DNA of 64,000 nt from assembly GCF_002795825.1 (NCBI RefSeq), contig NZ_CP018800.1, positions 124,001-188,000 of the forward strand. The letters run 5' to 3'. Numbering within the stretch: position 1 is the stretch's first letter; the number at the start of each line of letters is the position of its first letter. The stretch comes from Mariprofundus ferrinatatus. Lineage in GTDB: Bacteria > Pseudomonadota > Zetaproteobacteria > Mariprofundales > Mariprofundaceae. The position numbers and the translations under genes were made by a program. The notes under the pieces were generated by a model. The model did not search any database, had not been told where the DNA came from, and saw nothing but the letters and a program-made list of their open reading frames with translations. Below are positions 49,713 through 62,277 of this stretch, one piece after another.

Positions 49713-50996
49713 ATGCCGATTGATCTGTTTATGACTCAGCTCTCTCCAACAATGACCGAAGGGCGTATTGCCCGCTGGCTGAAGAAGGAGGGGGATACAC
49801 TGGAATCGGGAGAGATCCTGGCAGAGGTGGAGACCGATAAAGCGACCATGGAGATGGAGGTGGTTGAAGAGGGTGTCCTGCACAAAATCATCTCCCCCGA
49901 AGGTTCCGTGGTTCCCGTCGGCAGTGTGATCGCCGTGATTGCGGAAGAGGGTGAAGATGTACCTGCCGATTATGTTCCGGAAGGAGGAGGGGCTGCAGCG
50001 CAAACCCCGGTCGCGCAGACAGAGGTCGAAGCGCCAGCTGTTGCTGCAGTGGCCGGGAAGGCTCCTGCTGCTGCACCGGCACCCGTAGCTAAAAAAGGTC
50101 GTATCAAGGCCAGCCCGCTGGCGCGCAGGCTTGCCAAACAGAAGGGTATTAATCTGGCCGCGATTACAGGCACAGGCCCAAATGGTCGTATCACCCGATC
50201 CGATGTCGAGAGTGCGGTCAGGCGTGGCATCAATATCGGGGGGAATGCTCCTGCTGTTGTCGCACCTCCGTCGAGGCCATTACCGGCGGGGCCACTGCCC
50301 TACCACGAAGATGAGTTCGAGCGCATTGAGAACTCCATGATGCGCAAGGCGATTGCCCGTCGACTGAGCGAGTCGAAGCAGCAGGTGCCGCACTTCTACC
50401 TGAGCCTCGATGTGGCAATGGATCGCCTGATGGATCTCAGGGCGCAGCTCAATGAAGCGGCAGATGGTGCTTTCAAGCTCAGCGTGAATGATTTTATTAT
50501 CAAAGCCGTGGCAAAAGCGCTGGCTGACGTGCCTGCTGCCAATGCCAGCTGGACAGACAGCCATACCCTGCAACACAAACATGCCCATATCTCGGTGGCG
50601 GTAGCCATAGAGGGTGGCCTGATTACCCCGGTGATTCGATTCGCCGAACAGAAGGGGATTGCCGACATCTCTGCCGAAGTGAAAGAGCTTGCTACGCGAG
50701 CGCGAGCCGGCGCACTGCAGCCGGAGGAGTATTCGGGCGGCACTTTCTCGATCTCAAATCTCGGCATGTATGGCATCAGTCAGTTTGCTGCGATTGTAAA
50801 CCCGCCGGAGGGGGCGATTCTCGCTGTTGGTGCTACCGAAGAGCGCGCTGTGGTTGAAAATGGCGCGGTTGGCGTAAAGAAGATGATGACACTGACCCTC
50901 TCCTGCGATCACCGCGTGGTGGATGGCGCGGTCGGAGCCGAATTCATGGCCGCCCTGAAGAAGCATATCGAAATGCCTGCCAGTGTGCTTATCTAG
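49713..50996 (+). CDS. pdhC: Pyruvate dehydrogenase E2, dihydrolipoamide acetyltransferase
   Basis: 427 aa. One lipoyl domain (about 1-80, lipoyl-Lys in ETDKATMEMEV), Ala/Pro linker, peripheral-subunit-binding domain (KASPLARRLAKQKGINLAAI), second linker, and catalytic domain with HFYLSLDVAMDRL and active-site CDHRVVDGAVGAEF. Transfers acetyl to CoA. GGGGAAA ribosome-binding site just upstream; nine bases after pdhB. Confidence 0.96.
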   Translation: MPIDLFMTQLSPTMTEGRIARWLKKEGDTLESGEILAEVETDKATMEMEVVEEGVLHKIISPEGSVVPVGSVIAVIAEEGEDVPADYVPEGGGAAAQTPVAQTEVEAPAVAAVAGKAPAAAPAPVAKKGRIKASPLARRLAKQKGINLAAITGTGPNGRITRSDVESAVRRGINIGGNAPAVVAPPSRPLPAGPLPYHEDEFERIENSMMRKAIARRLSESKQQVPHFYLSLDVAMDRLMDLRAQLNEAADGAFKLSVNDFIIKAVAKALADVPAANASWTDSHTLQHKHAHISVAVAIEGGLITPVIRFAEQKGIADISAEVKELATRARAGALQPEEYSGGTFSISNLGMYGISQFAAIVNPPEGAILAVGATEERAVVENGAVGVKKMMTLTLSCDHRVVDGAVGAEFMAALKKHIEMPASVLI

Positions 50997-51075
50997 GTCA
51001 ACTGTCTGAAAAATATGATTCGAACCGTCTTGTGCCCTAGTGTCGAAGCGGTGATTTTCCATGAGGTGGAAGCGT

Positions 51076-52917
51076 ATGCCGATTGATCTGTTTATGACCC
51101 AGTTGTCCCCGACCATGACCGAAGGACGTATTGCCCGCTGGCTGAAGAAAGAGGGCGATGAACTTGTTTCCGGCGAAGTGCTGGCTGAGATCGAGACCGA
51201 CAAGGCGACCATGGAGATGGAGGTTGTCGACGAGGGTATCCTGCACAGGATTCTTGAGCCTGAAGGTTCGATCGTCGCAGTGGGTGCCCCGATCGCCGTA
51301 ATTCGCGAAGAGGATGAAGATGTCGCCGACGATTATGAGCCTGACGGCCTGACCCCTGACCGGGCGATCGAGATCAGGGAGGATGAGGAGTCTGAAGAGG
51401 CGGACACACTCGGGGCTGAGTCGGTGCCGGACATGCACCCGGCTTCCATTACCTCGCATGCGGTGCACGATGCTGATGAGGCGGAGACGCTGCATCTAAA
51501 ATCTGCCGGTCTGTTCAATCCCGATGGAGAGTATGATGTTGTGGTGATCGGTGCCGGGCCAGGCGGATACGTGGCTGCGATTCGGGCTGCTCAGCTTGGC
51601 ATGAAGGTGGCATGTATCGAGTCGACCCATCTGGGCGGTATCTGCCTGAACTGGGGCTGCATCCCGACCAAGGCGCTTCTGCGCACTGCCGAAGTGATTA
51701 ACATCATCAAGCATAGTGGTGATGTGCTGGGTATCGGGGTGAGCGAAGCCAACCCCGATCTCGACAAGGCGGTGGCACGATCGCGTACCATCTCCGAGAA
51801 GCTCAACAAGGGAATCGGTTTCCTGTTTAAGAAGAATAAGGTGACCCATATCGAGGGATACGCCTCATTCGAGGCCGGCAACAGATTGATGGTCAAAGAC
51901 AGCGAAGGTAATTCGCAGCAGGTCACGGCCAAGCATGTGATTGTTGCGACTGGAGCCCGCGCCCGCGCTTTCCCGGGTATGGAGGTCGACCATGAGGTGG
52001 TCATCACCTATAAGCAGGCACTTGCCCCGAAGGCACTGCCCGAAAAGCTGGTGGTGATCGGCTCCGGTGCCATCGGCATGGAATTCGCCTATTTCTACAA
52101 GGCGATGGGCTCCGATGTGACTGTGATTGAGGCGGCAGATCAGATTCTGCCTTTGGAGGATCACGAAATTTCCCGTGTGGTTGAGCGCAGCTTCAAGAAG
52201 CAGAAGATCAAGATCATTACCGGCGCCATGGTATCTTCGGCTAAGAACGTGGATGGCAAGGCAGTCGTCGAGTATGAGTCCAAGGGCAAGAGAGAGACGG
52301 TTGAGGGCGATGTCTGCCTGGTGGCGGTCGGTGTGATTGGTAATACCGATGCCATTGGTGCGGAGAACACCGCCATGCAGATTGAGCGCAACACCATTGC
52401 GGTTGACGACTGGTACCGTACCGATCATCCGGGCATCTATGCGATCGGTGACGTGGTGGGGGCCCCTGCACTGGCGCATGTGGCAAGCCATGAGGGCATT
52501 GTCTGCGTCGAGGCTATTGCCGGTAAACATCCGCACCCGGTCGATTATGGAAATGTGCCGGGCTGCACCTACTGCCAGCCGCAGGTGGGGTCATGCGGAA
52601 AGACCGAGAGGCAGTGTAAGGATGAGGGAATCCCCTACAAGGTCGGCCGAATGCCTTACGGCACCAACGGCAAGGCGATGGGGCTGGCTGAGACCGAGGG
52701 TATGGTCAAAACGATCTTCCACGCCGAATCCGGGGAGCTGCTCGGTGCACATATCGTAGGGGCAGAGGCGACCGAGATGATCGTTTCGCTTGGTGTTGCC
52801 AAGACGCTTGAAACCACTGAAGCGGAGCTGGCACACCACATGTTCCCGCATCCGACACTGTCGGAGATGATCCACGAGTCGGTGCTCGATTCCGACGACC
52901 GGGCGATTCACATTTAA
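51076..52917 (+). CDS. lpdA: Dihydrolipoamide dehydrogenase (E3) with N-terminal lipoyl domain
   Basis: 613 aa, longer than plain E3 by an N-terminal lipoyl domain (about 1-80). The first 28 residues are identical to those of the E2 lipoyl domain encoded upstream. An acidic linker of about 70 residues follows, then E3: FAD motif VIGAGPGGYVAAIRAAQLG, redox disulphide GGICLNWGCIPTKALLR, NAD domain VVIGSGAIGMEFAYFYKAMG and the catalytic His-Glu HPTLSEM. It regenerates lipoamide with NAD+. ATG 51076 follows GAGGTGGAAG. Confidence 0.95.
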   Translation: MPIDLFMTQLSPTMTEGRIARWLKKEGDELVSGEVLAEIETDKATMEMEVVDEGILHRILEPEGSIVAVGAPIAVIREEDEDVADDYEPDGLTPDRAIEIREDEESEEADTLGAESVPDMHPASITSHAVHDADEAETLHLKSAGLFNPDGEYDVVVIGAGPGGYVAAIRAAQLGMKVACIESTHLGGICLNWGCIPTKALLRTAEVINIIKHSGDVLGIGVSEANPDLDKAVARSRTISEKLNKGIGFLFKKNKVTHIEGYASFEAGNRLMVKDSEGNSQQVTAKHVIVATGARARAFPGMEVDHEVVITYKQALAPKALPEKLVVIGSGAIGMEFAYFYKAMGSDVTVIEAADQILPLEDHEISRVVERSFKKQKIKIITGAMVSSAKNVDGKAVVEYESKGKRETVEGDVCLVAVGVIGNTDAIGAENTAMQIERNTIAVDDWYRTDHPGIYAIGDVVGAPALAHVASHEGIVCVEAIAGKHPHPVDYGNVPGCTYCQPQVGSCGKTERQCKDEGIPYKVGRMPYGTNGKAMGLAETEGMVKTIFHAESGELLGAHIVGAEATEMIVSLGVAKTLETTEAELAHHMFPHPTLSEMIHESVLDSDDRAIHI

Positions 52918-52933
52918 CGGTTTTGATGAACTG

Positions 52934-52960
52934 AAAAAGGCTCCCGAGGGAGCCTTTTTT
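52934..52960 (+). terminator. Terminator of the pdh operon (bidirectional form)
   Basis: AAAAAGGCTCCC and GGAGCCTTTTTT around a very short loop, 17 bases after lpdA. It also faces the 3' end of the minus-strand membrane-protein gene. Confidence 0.9.
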
Positions 52961-52968
52961 GTTGCTGC

Positions 52969-53649
52969 TTAAGTTAACAGTACAGCCACGATGCCGGTGA
53001 GAAAGATGCCGTCGAAGGTGCCGGCACCACCGATGGAGGCGACGGGTGTGCCGAGCCGGGCGATATCACGGATATGCATCAGGTCAGCTCCGACCAGTAC
53101 GCCCAGTGTGCCGGTGATATAGGCAAGCGGGGCAGCATATTCGCCGCCAAAGCTCACTGCGATAATGGCGGCAGTGACGGGAGCGACAAGTGGCATCATG
53201 CCGATGCCGACACCGGGGATCGGCCGGCTGGAGAGATAACAGATGATTGAACAGATACCGACCGAGAGCAGGAGTTCAGGCGTGCCGATCGGGAAGCGGT
53301 AAATCAGGCTTGCCGAGAAGACGATCGGAATCATGCAGCCGCCGACGTTGATGGCGATCATGGTCTTGCCCTGAAATTTCGGTACCGGAATGCCCAGCAC
53401 CTTCTGGGCCACTTCAACGTTGATGCCGTTATCCGGCATGATCGCCTTGATCGACACCAGTGGCAGATTCAGCGCGCTGCCTATCAGTGAAAAAATCAGA
53501 AACAGGATGCCCTGCATTGGAGAAATGCCAAGTTTTTCCACCATCAGGGATATCACACCCAGCTGGACCAGCGAGAGCAGCAGCGTACCGGCCAGAATCG
53601 AAAGTACGATAAGCAGCAGAAGCCGGCCGGGCGAGGGGGGAAGTGGCAT
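52969..53649 (-). CDS. DUF1614 family membrane protein
   Basis: 226 aa with about seven hydrophobic helices. The family signature is seen at the C-terminus (ASIGGAGTFDGIFLTGIVAV) together with GVGIGMMPLVAPVTAAIIAV in the middle. Its function is unknown across bacteria and archaea. It converges on the pdh operon; its start is 55 bases downstream of the rubrerythrin-like gene on the same strand. Confidence 0.85.
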   Translation of the reverse strand: MPLPPSPGRLLLLIVLSILAGTLLLSLVQLGVISLMVEKLGISPMQGILFLIFSLIGSALNLPLVSIKAIMPDNGINVEVAQKVLGIPVPKFQGKTMIAINVGGCMIPIVFSASLIYRFPIGTPELLLSVGICSIICYLSSRPIPGVGIGMMPLVAPVTAAIIAVSFGGEYAAPLAYITGTLGVLVGADLMHIRDIARLGTPVASIGGAGTFDGIFLTGIVAVLLT

Positions 53650-53704
53650 AACCCTATTGTAACAGAAAATGTTTCAGACTGAGTTTATTTACAGGTCGTG
53701 CAGA

Positions 53705-54379
53705 TCAGGGGCGGGCTACCTCGACATAGCTATTAATGGGAAGGTGACAGACAGGACACGCATCCGGCGGCAGTTTGCTGACGGTAGTGCCGCAGTTCCG
53801 GTTGACGTAATAACGCGAGCTGGTTGCATCCATGCTGGATAAGAGCTTGTCGAAAAAGAGATCGGCGCCGCTATGGACTTTCACGATCAGGGCGCGGTGA
53901 TGTTTCTCCGCCTCCCATGCAAAGCGAACATATTCCATCGCTTGCTGATGATTTTCCGGGTTAATGCGATCGATGTATCTGGGATACTGGTTGTTGATTT
54001 CGGCAAGCTCTGTTGTCGCAGCGTATTCAAGGTTCTCTTTCGTGCTTTCAGCCTTAATCGAAGAGAAATCAACCATGGCAACTGTGCCACCCAGCTCTTC
54101 GATCAGCGCTTTGAAATGCGCCGCGTGGATACTCTCGGAGAGGGAGATGGCCTTAAAGAGATGGGCGGTTCTCCCATAGCCATCCTCTTTGGCGCGTTCT
54201 GAAAAAAGGTTGAAGCGGTACTCTGCGCGAGTCTCGATGCCATAGAGCATCTGCATCACCGCCAGGGTTTCGGGATACGGTTTTGAAGCGGCGTCTTCAG
54301 CCTGTGAATGCTGGATGTTGCCGGAGAGGGCAAGCAGAAGGGCCGCAGTGAACATTGTCCATGCAGCGGGTCTGTGCAT
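53705..54379 (-). CDS. Exported rubrerythrin-like ferritin-fold protein with incomplete rubredoxin site
   Basis: 224 aa from ATG 54379 (GGAAGA upstream). Signal peptide (AAWTMFTAALLLALSGNIQH), then a ferritin-like four-helix bundle with Glu ligands (YGIETRAEYRFNLFSER, SESIHAAHF, AWEAEKHHR). The C-terminal part looks like the rubredoxin domain but has only RNCG and CPVC: the first Cys of the first CxxC is missing, so a normal FeS4 centre cannot form. Last gene of the FeS flavoprotein-nifJ-sthA cluster. Export and a damaged site are unusual for rubrerythrin. Confidence 0.82.
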   Translation of the reverse strand: MHRPAAWTMFTAALLLALSGNIQHSQAEDAASKPYPETLAVMQMLYGIETRAEYRFNLFSERAKEDGYGRTAHLFKAISLSESIHAAHFKALIEELGGTVAMVDFSSIKAESTKENLEYAATTELAEINNQYPRYIDRINPENHQQAMEYVRFAWEAEKHHRALIVKVHSGADLFFDKLLSSMDATSSRYYVNRNCGTTVSKLPPDACPVCHLPINSYVEVARP

Positions 54380-54449
54380 GGTGTCTTCCATAGAAGCACC
54401 ACTATACACCCTTATTTTCGGAGTTGCAGCCCCTTGCTGGCAGCGGATG

Positions 54450-55835
54450 TCAGCTGTTCAGGTTTTCCAGACAGTCGTGAGCCGCAAGTTTGTAACACTC
54501 GGCAAGTGTCGGGTAGTTGAATACATTGGCTGCCAGGTCATGCACCGTTCCGCCAAAATGCATCAGTAACTGGCCGGTATGGATCAGTTCACTGGCATGC
54601 TCGCCGGCAATATGGACACCGATCAGCTTGTGCGATTCGGCATCGACAATCAGTTTTACCAATCCGATGGTATCGCCACTGATCTGGCCGCGGGCGCTCT
54701 CTTTGAAGTAGCCGCGTCCGACCACGTAATTGAGCCCCTCTTTCTTGGCCTCTTTCTCGGTTTTGCCGACCCAGGAGAGTTCCGGGATGGCATAGATTGC
54801 CATCGGCAGGTGCTCTGGCATGGCGTGTGTCTTTCCCGCAAAGGCATGCAGCACACAAGCGCGCCCCTGCTCCATGCCGGTGGAGGCCAGCGCGGGCCTG
54901 CCAATCAGGTCGCCAACGGCATAGATGTGGGGAATACTGGTCTGGAAATCCTCATTAACGGCAATCCAGCCGTTATCCAGTTCGATGCCGATCTTGGGGG
55001 TATTCAGGTTCTGGGAGTTCGGTTCCCGGCCCAGTGCGTAAAGTACTGCTTCGGAGTAGAGCTTCTTTCCTGATTCCAGAAGTGTAAGGGTGCGCCCCTC
55101 TTCGCAGCTGATGGCAGCCACCCGCTCTTTCATATGAAGTTGCACACCCATATTCTCAAATGATTCGGCCAGCACACCGACAACATCCTCGCTGAGGTAG
55201 GAGAGCAGCTGTTCGTGAGAATCGACAATCGTGACCTCTACGCCCAGAGCGGCAAAGATCGAAACAAATTCACAGGCAATAACGCCGCCGCCGACCACCA
55301 GCAGGCTTTTCGGCAGTTTTTTGAGATTAAGAATCGAGGTTGAGTCGAGCACGGTTTTCTTGTCGAACGGGATGTGCGATGGACGGCGCGGCCTGGAGCC
55401 GGTGGCCAGTACGATCACCTCGGCTGAAAGGGTTTTGGACCTGCCTTTGGCGTCAATGATTTCAAGGGTGTGCTCATCGAAGAAAGAGGCCTCGCCCGGG
55501 ATGACCGATACCCCGGATTTAAGCAGCCTTTTAACGATCACCGACTCCTGCTGTGCAATGACCATCTCCTTTCGGCGAACAGCATCGGCAAGCAGGCCGT
55601 AGCGGGTTGTCGAGAGTGCACCGGAGGCGATGCGCATGCCGTGGTCGCTGGCACGCGATGCGAGGTAGGCTGCTTCGCGAAGTGCCTTGGATGGAATTGT
55701 GCCGGTCTGCAGGCCTGCGCCTCCGATGCTCGGCTTACGCTCCACAATAGCCGCTTTTTTGCCCATGCGTGCAGCCTGCCACGCGGCATGCTGTCCGGCA
55801 GGACCGGAACCGACGATCAGGATGTCATAGTCCAT
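54450..55835 (-). CDS. sthA: Soluble pyridine nucleotide transhydrogenase (Si-specific)
   Basis: 461 aa flavoprotein that interconverts NADPH and NADH. FAD motif ILIVGSGPAGQHAAWQAARM; the disulphide region reads GLQTGTIPSKALREA, where both redox Cys of lipoamide dehydrogenase are replaced, the hallmark of SthA. NAD domain VVGGGVIACEFVSIFAALGV. Co-oriented with nifJ upstream (74-base gap with a hairpin), so it can balance reducing equivalents from that enzyme. Confidence 0.92.
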   Translation of the reverse strand: MDYDILIVGSGPAGQHAAWQAARMGKKAAIVERKPSIGGAGLQTGTIPSKALREAAYLASRASDHGMRIASGALSTTRYGLLADAVRRKEMVIAQQESVIVKRLLKSGVSVIPGEASFFDEHTLEIIDAKGRSKTLSAEVIVLATGSRPRRPSHIPFDKKTVLDSTSILNLKKLPKSLLVVGGGVIACEFVSIFAALGVEVTIVDSHEQLLSYLSEDVVGVLAESFENMGVQLHMKERVAAISCEEGRTLTLLESGKKLYSEAVLYALGREPNSQNLNTPKIGIELDNGWIAVNEDFQTSIPHIYAVGDLIGRPALASTGMEQGRACVLHAFAGKTHAMPEHLPMAIYAIPELSWVGKTEKEAKKEGLNYVVGRGYFKESARGQISGDTIGLVKLIVDAESHKLIGVHIAGEHASELIHTGQLLMHFGGTVHDLAANVFNYPTLAECYKLAAHDCLENLNS

Positions 55836-55883
55836 AACTTGCTCTCCTGTCAGTTGACACTAGAAGGCTGATGCAACAGGCAT

Positions 55884-55903
55884 CTCCCCGGAAAACCGGG
55901 GAG
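55884..55903 (-). other. Hairpin between nifJ and sthA
   Basis: Perfect 8-bp stem CTCCCCGG / CCGGGGAG with a TTTT loop on the minus strand, seven bases past the nifJ stop, with no U-tract. It may stabilise the nifJ message or attenuate sthA expression. Confidence 0.55.
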
Positions 55904-55909
55904 GCGCTG

Positions 55910-59494
<3,585 letters not shown>

Positions 59495-59506
59495 GTGGGA
59501 TCGTCC

Positions 59507-61132
59507 TTATTCCTTGACCATTTCGATAGCGTGGCACGGGCACTGCTCAAAACATGCGGCGCAACCGGTGCACTTGTCGTAGTCGTATAGATAACGTTTG
59601 CCTTTGCCCAGCTTGATGATCGCATCTTCCGGGCAGGAGCCATAGCAGCCGTCGCACTCGAAACAGTTGCCGCAGGAGAGGCAGCGCTTGGCCTCAAACA
59701 GCGCCTCTTTTTCCGAGTAGCCCTGCAGGATCTCCTCGAAGCCACCAAGCCGTGCTTCAGGCGACAGCTCGCCCTGTTTGCGTTTCGGCGCTTCAGTGCT
59801 GTACCAGAGCTGTAACTTGTCGTGTTCGACGATCGGGTGCTTGGCTGCCGGCTGGTAGCTCTCACCGCGCAGCCATGCATCGATATAGCGGGCTGCCTTC
59901 TTGCCGTGGCCTGTTGCAATGGTCACGGAACGCTCGCTCGGCACCATGTCGCCGCCGGCAAATACGCCGTCCGCGCCGGTCATCATGTTCGGGCCGACAA
60001 TCACTGTGCCGTCCCAGTTGAACTCAATGCCTTCCACCTTTTTCAGGAAGCCGGTATCGGTATCCTGGCCAACGGCCATGATCAGTGCGTCGGTTTCAAG
60101 TGTTTCAGTCCTGCCGGTTGGTTGCGGCCGGCCATCCGCATCCAGCTCCATCACCTCAACGGTCATGGTGGTGCAGTCGATCTCCTTGATGGTGCGCAGC
60201 CAGTTGATCTTCACGCCCTCTTCAATCGCCTCATCCGCCTCGAAATCGTGGGCAGGCATGCTGGCGCGGTCGCGGCGGTAGATAATTACGGCCTCTTCGG
60301 CACCCAGGCGCTTGGCGGTACGGGCTGCATCCATGGCGGTGTTGCCGCCGCCGTAGATGGCAACGCGGCGGCCCAGCTGCAGGTCTTCGCCGTTTTCAAC
60401 ACTCTTCAGGAAGCTCACCGCATCCATCATCTTACGTGCATCGCGGCTGGGGATCTCAATGTTCTTGCTCAGATGTGCACCGACTGCGATAAATACCGCA
60501 TCGAAGCCACCTTCAGCTTTTGCCTTCTCGATATCCTCGACCCGACAGTCGAGAACGATCTTGGCGCCCATGTCGACAACGCGCTGAATCTCCTGGTTGA
60601 GCTCTTTACGCGGCATACGGTAGGCGGGAATGCCGAAATGGATCATGCCGCCGGCCACCGGGCCCGCTTCACGGATCTCCACTTCATGGCCCAGCCGAAT
60701 CAGATGGTAGGCAGCCGAGAGGCCGGAAGGGCCTGCGCCGACAATCAGAACGCGTTTACCCCCTGGTTTCGGCGTAAACTCGGGCTTCCACCCCTTCTCC
60801 ATTGCCAGATCGCCGAGGAAGCGCTCGACGGCATGGATGCTTACCGTGTCATCTGTGTAGTTGCGGTTGCACGCGGTTTCGCATGGGTGGTAACAGACGC
60901 GACCATGGATCGCAGGAAACGGGTTGTTCTCCAGAAGCTTTTGCCAGGCAGCCTCATATTCGCCGGCCTGTGCAAGAGCCAGCCATGCCTGAATATCTTC
61001 GCCGGCAGGACATGCATGATTACATGGCGGCAGGAAATCCATATATACCGGCTTGCGGGAGCGGTGGGCGCCGGTGCCGGTATCGTGTTTGGTCAGGTCA
61101 AGGCTACCTGTCATGTATTTCTTAGAACTCAT
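59507..61132 (-). CDS. FeS/FAD NAD(P)-binding oxidoreductase, glutamate-synthase-small-subunit-like, PFOR partner
   Basis: 541 aa. N-terminal Cys-rich helical domain as in GltD (CNHACPAGEDIQAWL, CYHPCETACNR), FAD motif VLIVGAGPSGLSAAYHLIRL, NAD(P) motif AIYGGGNTAMDAARTAKRLG, FAD closing motif ADGVFAGGDMV, and C-terminal ferredoxin domain (CLSCGNCFECDGCYGSCPED and CTGCAACFEQCPCHAIEM). Similar proteins sit beside PFOR genes and probably move electrons between ferredoxin or PFOR and NAD(P)H. First gene of this minus-strand cluster. Reaction inferred from domain content. Confidence 0.9.
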   Translation of the reverse strand: MSSKKYMTGSLDLTKHDTGTGAHRSRKPVYMDFLPPCNHACPAGEDIQAWLALAQAGEYEAAWQKLLENNPFPAIHGRVCYHPCETACNRNYTDDTVSIHAVERFLGDLAMEKGWKPEFTPKPGGKRVLIVGAGPSGLSAAYHLIRLGHEVEIREAGPVAGGMIHFGIPAYRMPRKELNQEIQRVVDMGAKIVLDCRVEDIEKAKAEGGFDAVFIAVGAHLSKNIEIPSRDARKMMDAVSFLKSVENGEDLQLGRRVAIYGGGNTAMDAARTAKRLGAEEAVIIYRRDRASMPAHDFEADEAIEEGVKINWLRTIKEIDCTTMTVEVMELDADGRPQPTGRTETLETDALIMAVGQDTDTGFLKKVEGIEFNWDGTVIVGPNMMTGADGVFAGGDMVPSERSVTIATGHGKKAARYIDAWLRGESYQPAAKHPIVEHDKLQLWYSTEAPKRKQGELSPEARLGGFEEILQGYSEKEALFEAKRCLSCGNCFECDGCYGSCPEDAIIKLGKGKRYLYDYDKCTGCAACFEQCPCHAIEMVKE

Positions 61133-61211
61133 GGGCTGCTTCTCTCAGTCAGAAAATATTAGTCCAGCAATAAAGGCCGGAACTATAATCTAAATTGGTG
61201 CGGATGAGTAC

Positions 61212-61625
61212 TCACAGTTGACCCGTCTGAGGCTCCGGTATTGCGACCGGAAGGTTGTTTGTCTTCCATGCCGACCAGTCGCCCTGCAGATGGAATACGC
61301 GCTCGAATCCATTTTCCAGCAGGGCTGATTCCACCATGGATGCCCGCATGCCGGAGAGGCAGTAAACCACAACCGGATGCTGTCTGTAACCGGCAATCTC
61401 ATGCAGTCGCCCATCGATTTCGCGGTGGTCAATGTGCCTGGCTCCGGGAATATATCCTTGCGCATATTCCTCTGGCGTACGGACGTCGAGGATGAGAATT
61501 TTCTCTCCGCTATTGATGGCATCCAGTAGCTGAGTCTGCGTTAAGACGGGTGCCCCGCTCTCCAGCGAGCAGGCGGCAAGCGTGGACAGCAGAAGAAACA
61601 GCAGAGAACGGATGTATATGCGCAT
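61212..61625 (-). CDS. Rhodanese-domain lipoprotein
   Basis: 137 aa from ATG 61625. Lipobox LLSTLAACSLE makes it an envelope lipoprotein. One rhodanese domain: ILDVRTPEEYAQGYIPGARH and active-site loop YCLSGMRA (Cys present). Likely periplasmic sulfur transfer or thiosulfate/cyanide handling, as in PspE-like proteins; substrate unknown. It is divergent from the NnrU-like gene and 79 bases downstream of the start of the FeS flavoprotein gene. Confidence 0.88.
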   Translation of the reverse strand: MRIYIRSLLFLLLSTLAACSLESGAPVLTQTQLLDAINSGEKILILDVRTPEEYAQGYIPGARHIDHREIDGRLHEIAGYRQHPVVVYCLSGMRASMVESALLENGFERVFHLQGDWSAWKTNNLPVAIPEPQTGQL

Positions 61626-61718
61626 TTGCTCTGTTATGTCTCCTCTTTTCATATATTCTTAACGCAGGAACCATAACGTTTCGGAGCAGATAAATTCAAG
61701 CGAAGGGGAGATGTTTAT

Positions 61719-62276
61719 ATGGAACTGTTAATTGTCGGACTGGTCATCTTTTTTGCCATCCACCTGATACCGGCGATGGGGTCACTGCGCTCCTCTCTTG
61801 TCGGGAAGTTTGGCGACAACGGCTATAAGGGCATCTTTGCACTGGCTTCGCTGGCGGGCCTTGTGCTGATCGTGCTCGGCAAGGGAGATGCTGATTTCAT
61901 AGAGGTGTATGAACCGCCTTCGTGGGGTATGCATGTCACCGGGCTGATGATGCTTCTCGCACTTGTTGCCCTGGTCTCTTTCAAGCTGGAGACGAGTCTG
62001 AGACGAATCACCGCCCACCCGATGCTCTGGGGCATCACCTTCTGGGCAACGGGCCACCTGTTTGCCAACGGCGATGCCGCGTCGCTTCTGCTGTTCGGTT
62101 CGTTCCTGATTTACTCCCTGTTTGCCATGGCCTCTGCAAACCGGCGTGGAGCAAGGCCTTCTGGCCGCAAGATGGCCTTGATGCAGGATGGCATTGCGCT
62201 GGTGGTGAGTTCAATTATCTATGTCGCCCTGATGATGATGCATGCTCACTTCACAGGCATCTCTCTGATGTCTTGA
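61719..62276 (+). CDS. NnrU-family integral membrane protein
   Basis: 185 aa, five or six hydrophobic helices. NnrU pattern: HLIPAMGSLRSSLVGKFGDN, YKGIFALASLAGLVLIVLG and HPMLWGITFWATGHLFANGD. Family members occur near denitrification and carotenoid isomerase (Z-ISO) genes; no nitrogen-oxide gene is in the window. AAGGGGAG precedes the ATG. It converges on the glycosyltransferase with one base between stops. Confidence 0.88.
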   Translation: MELLIVGLVIFFAIHLIPAMGSLRSSLVGKFGDNGYKGIFALASLAGLVLIVLGKGDADFIEVYEPPSWGMHVTGLMMLLALVALVSFKLETSLRRITAHPMLWGITFWATGHLFANGDAASLLLFGSFLIYSLFAMASANRRGARPSGRKMALMQDGIALVVSSIIYVALMMMHAHFTGISLMS

Positions 62277-62277
62277 T

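Noticed and set aside
59822-61162. 446-codon open frame antisense to the FeS flavoprotein
   Set aside because: Shadow frame; the minus-strand gene has intact FAD, NAD and FeS motifs.
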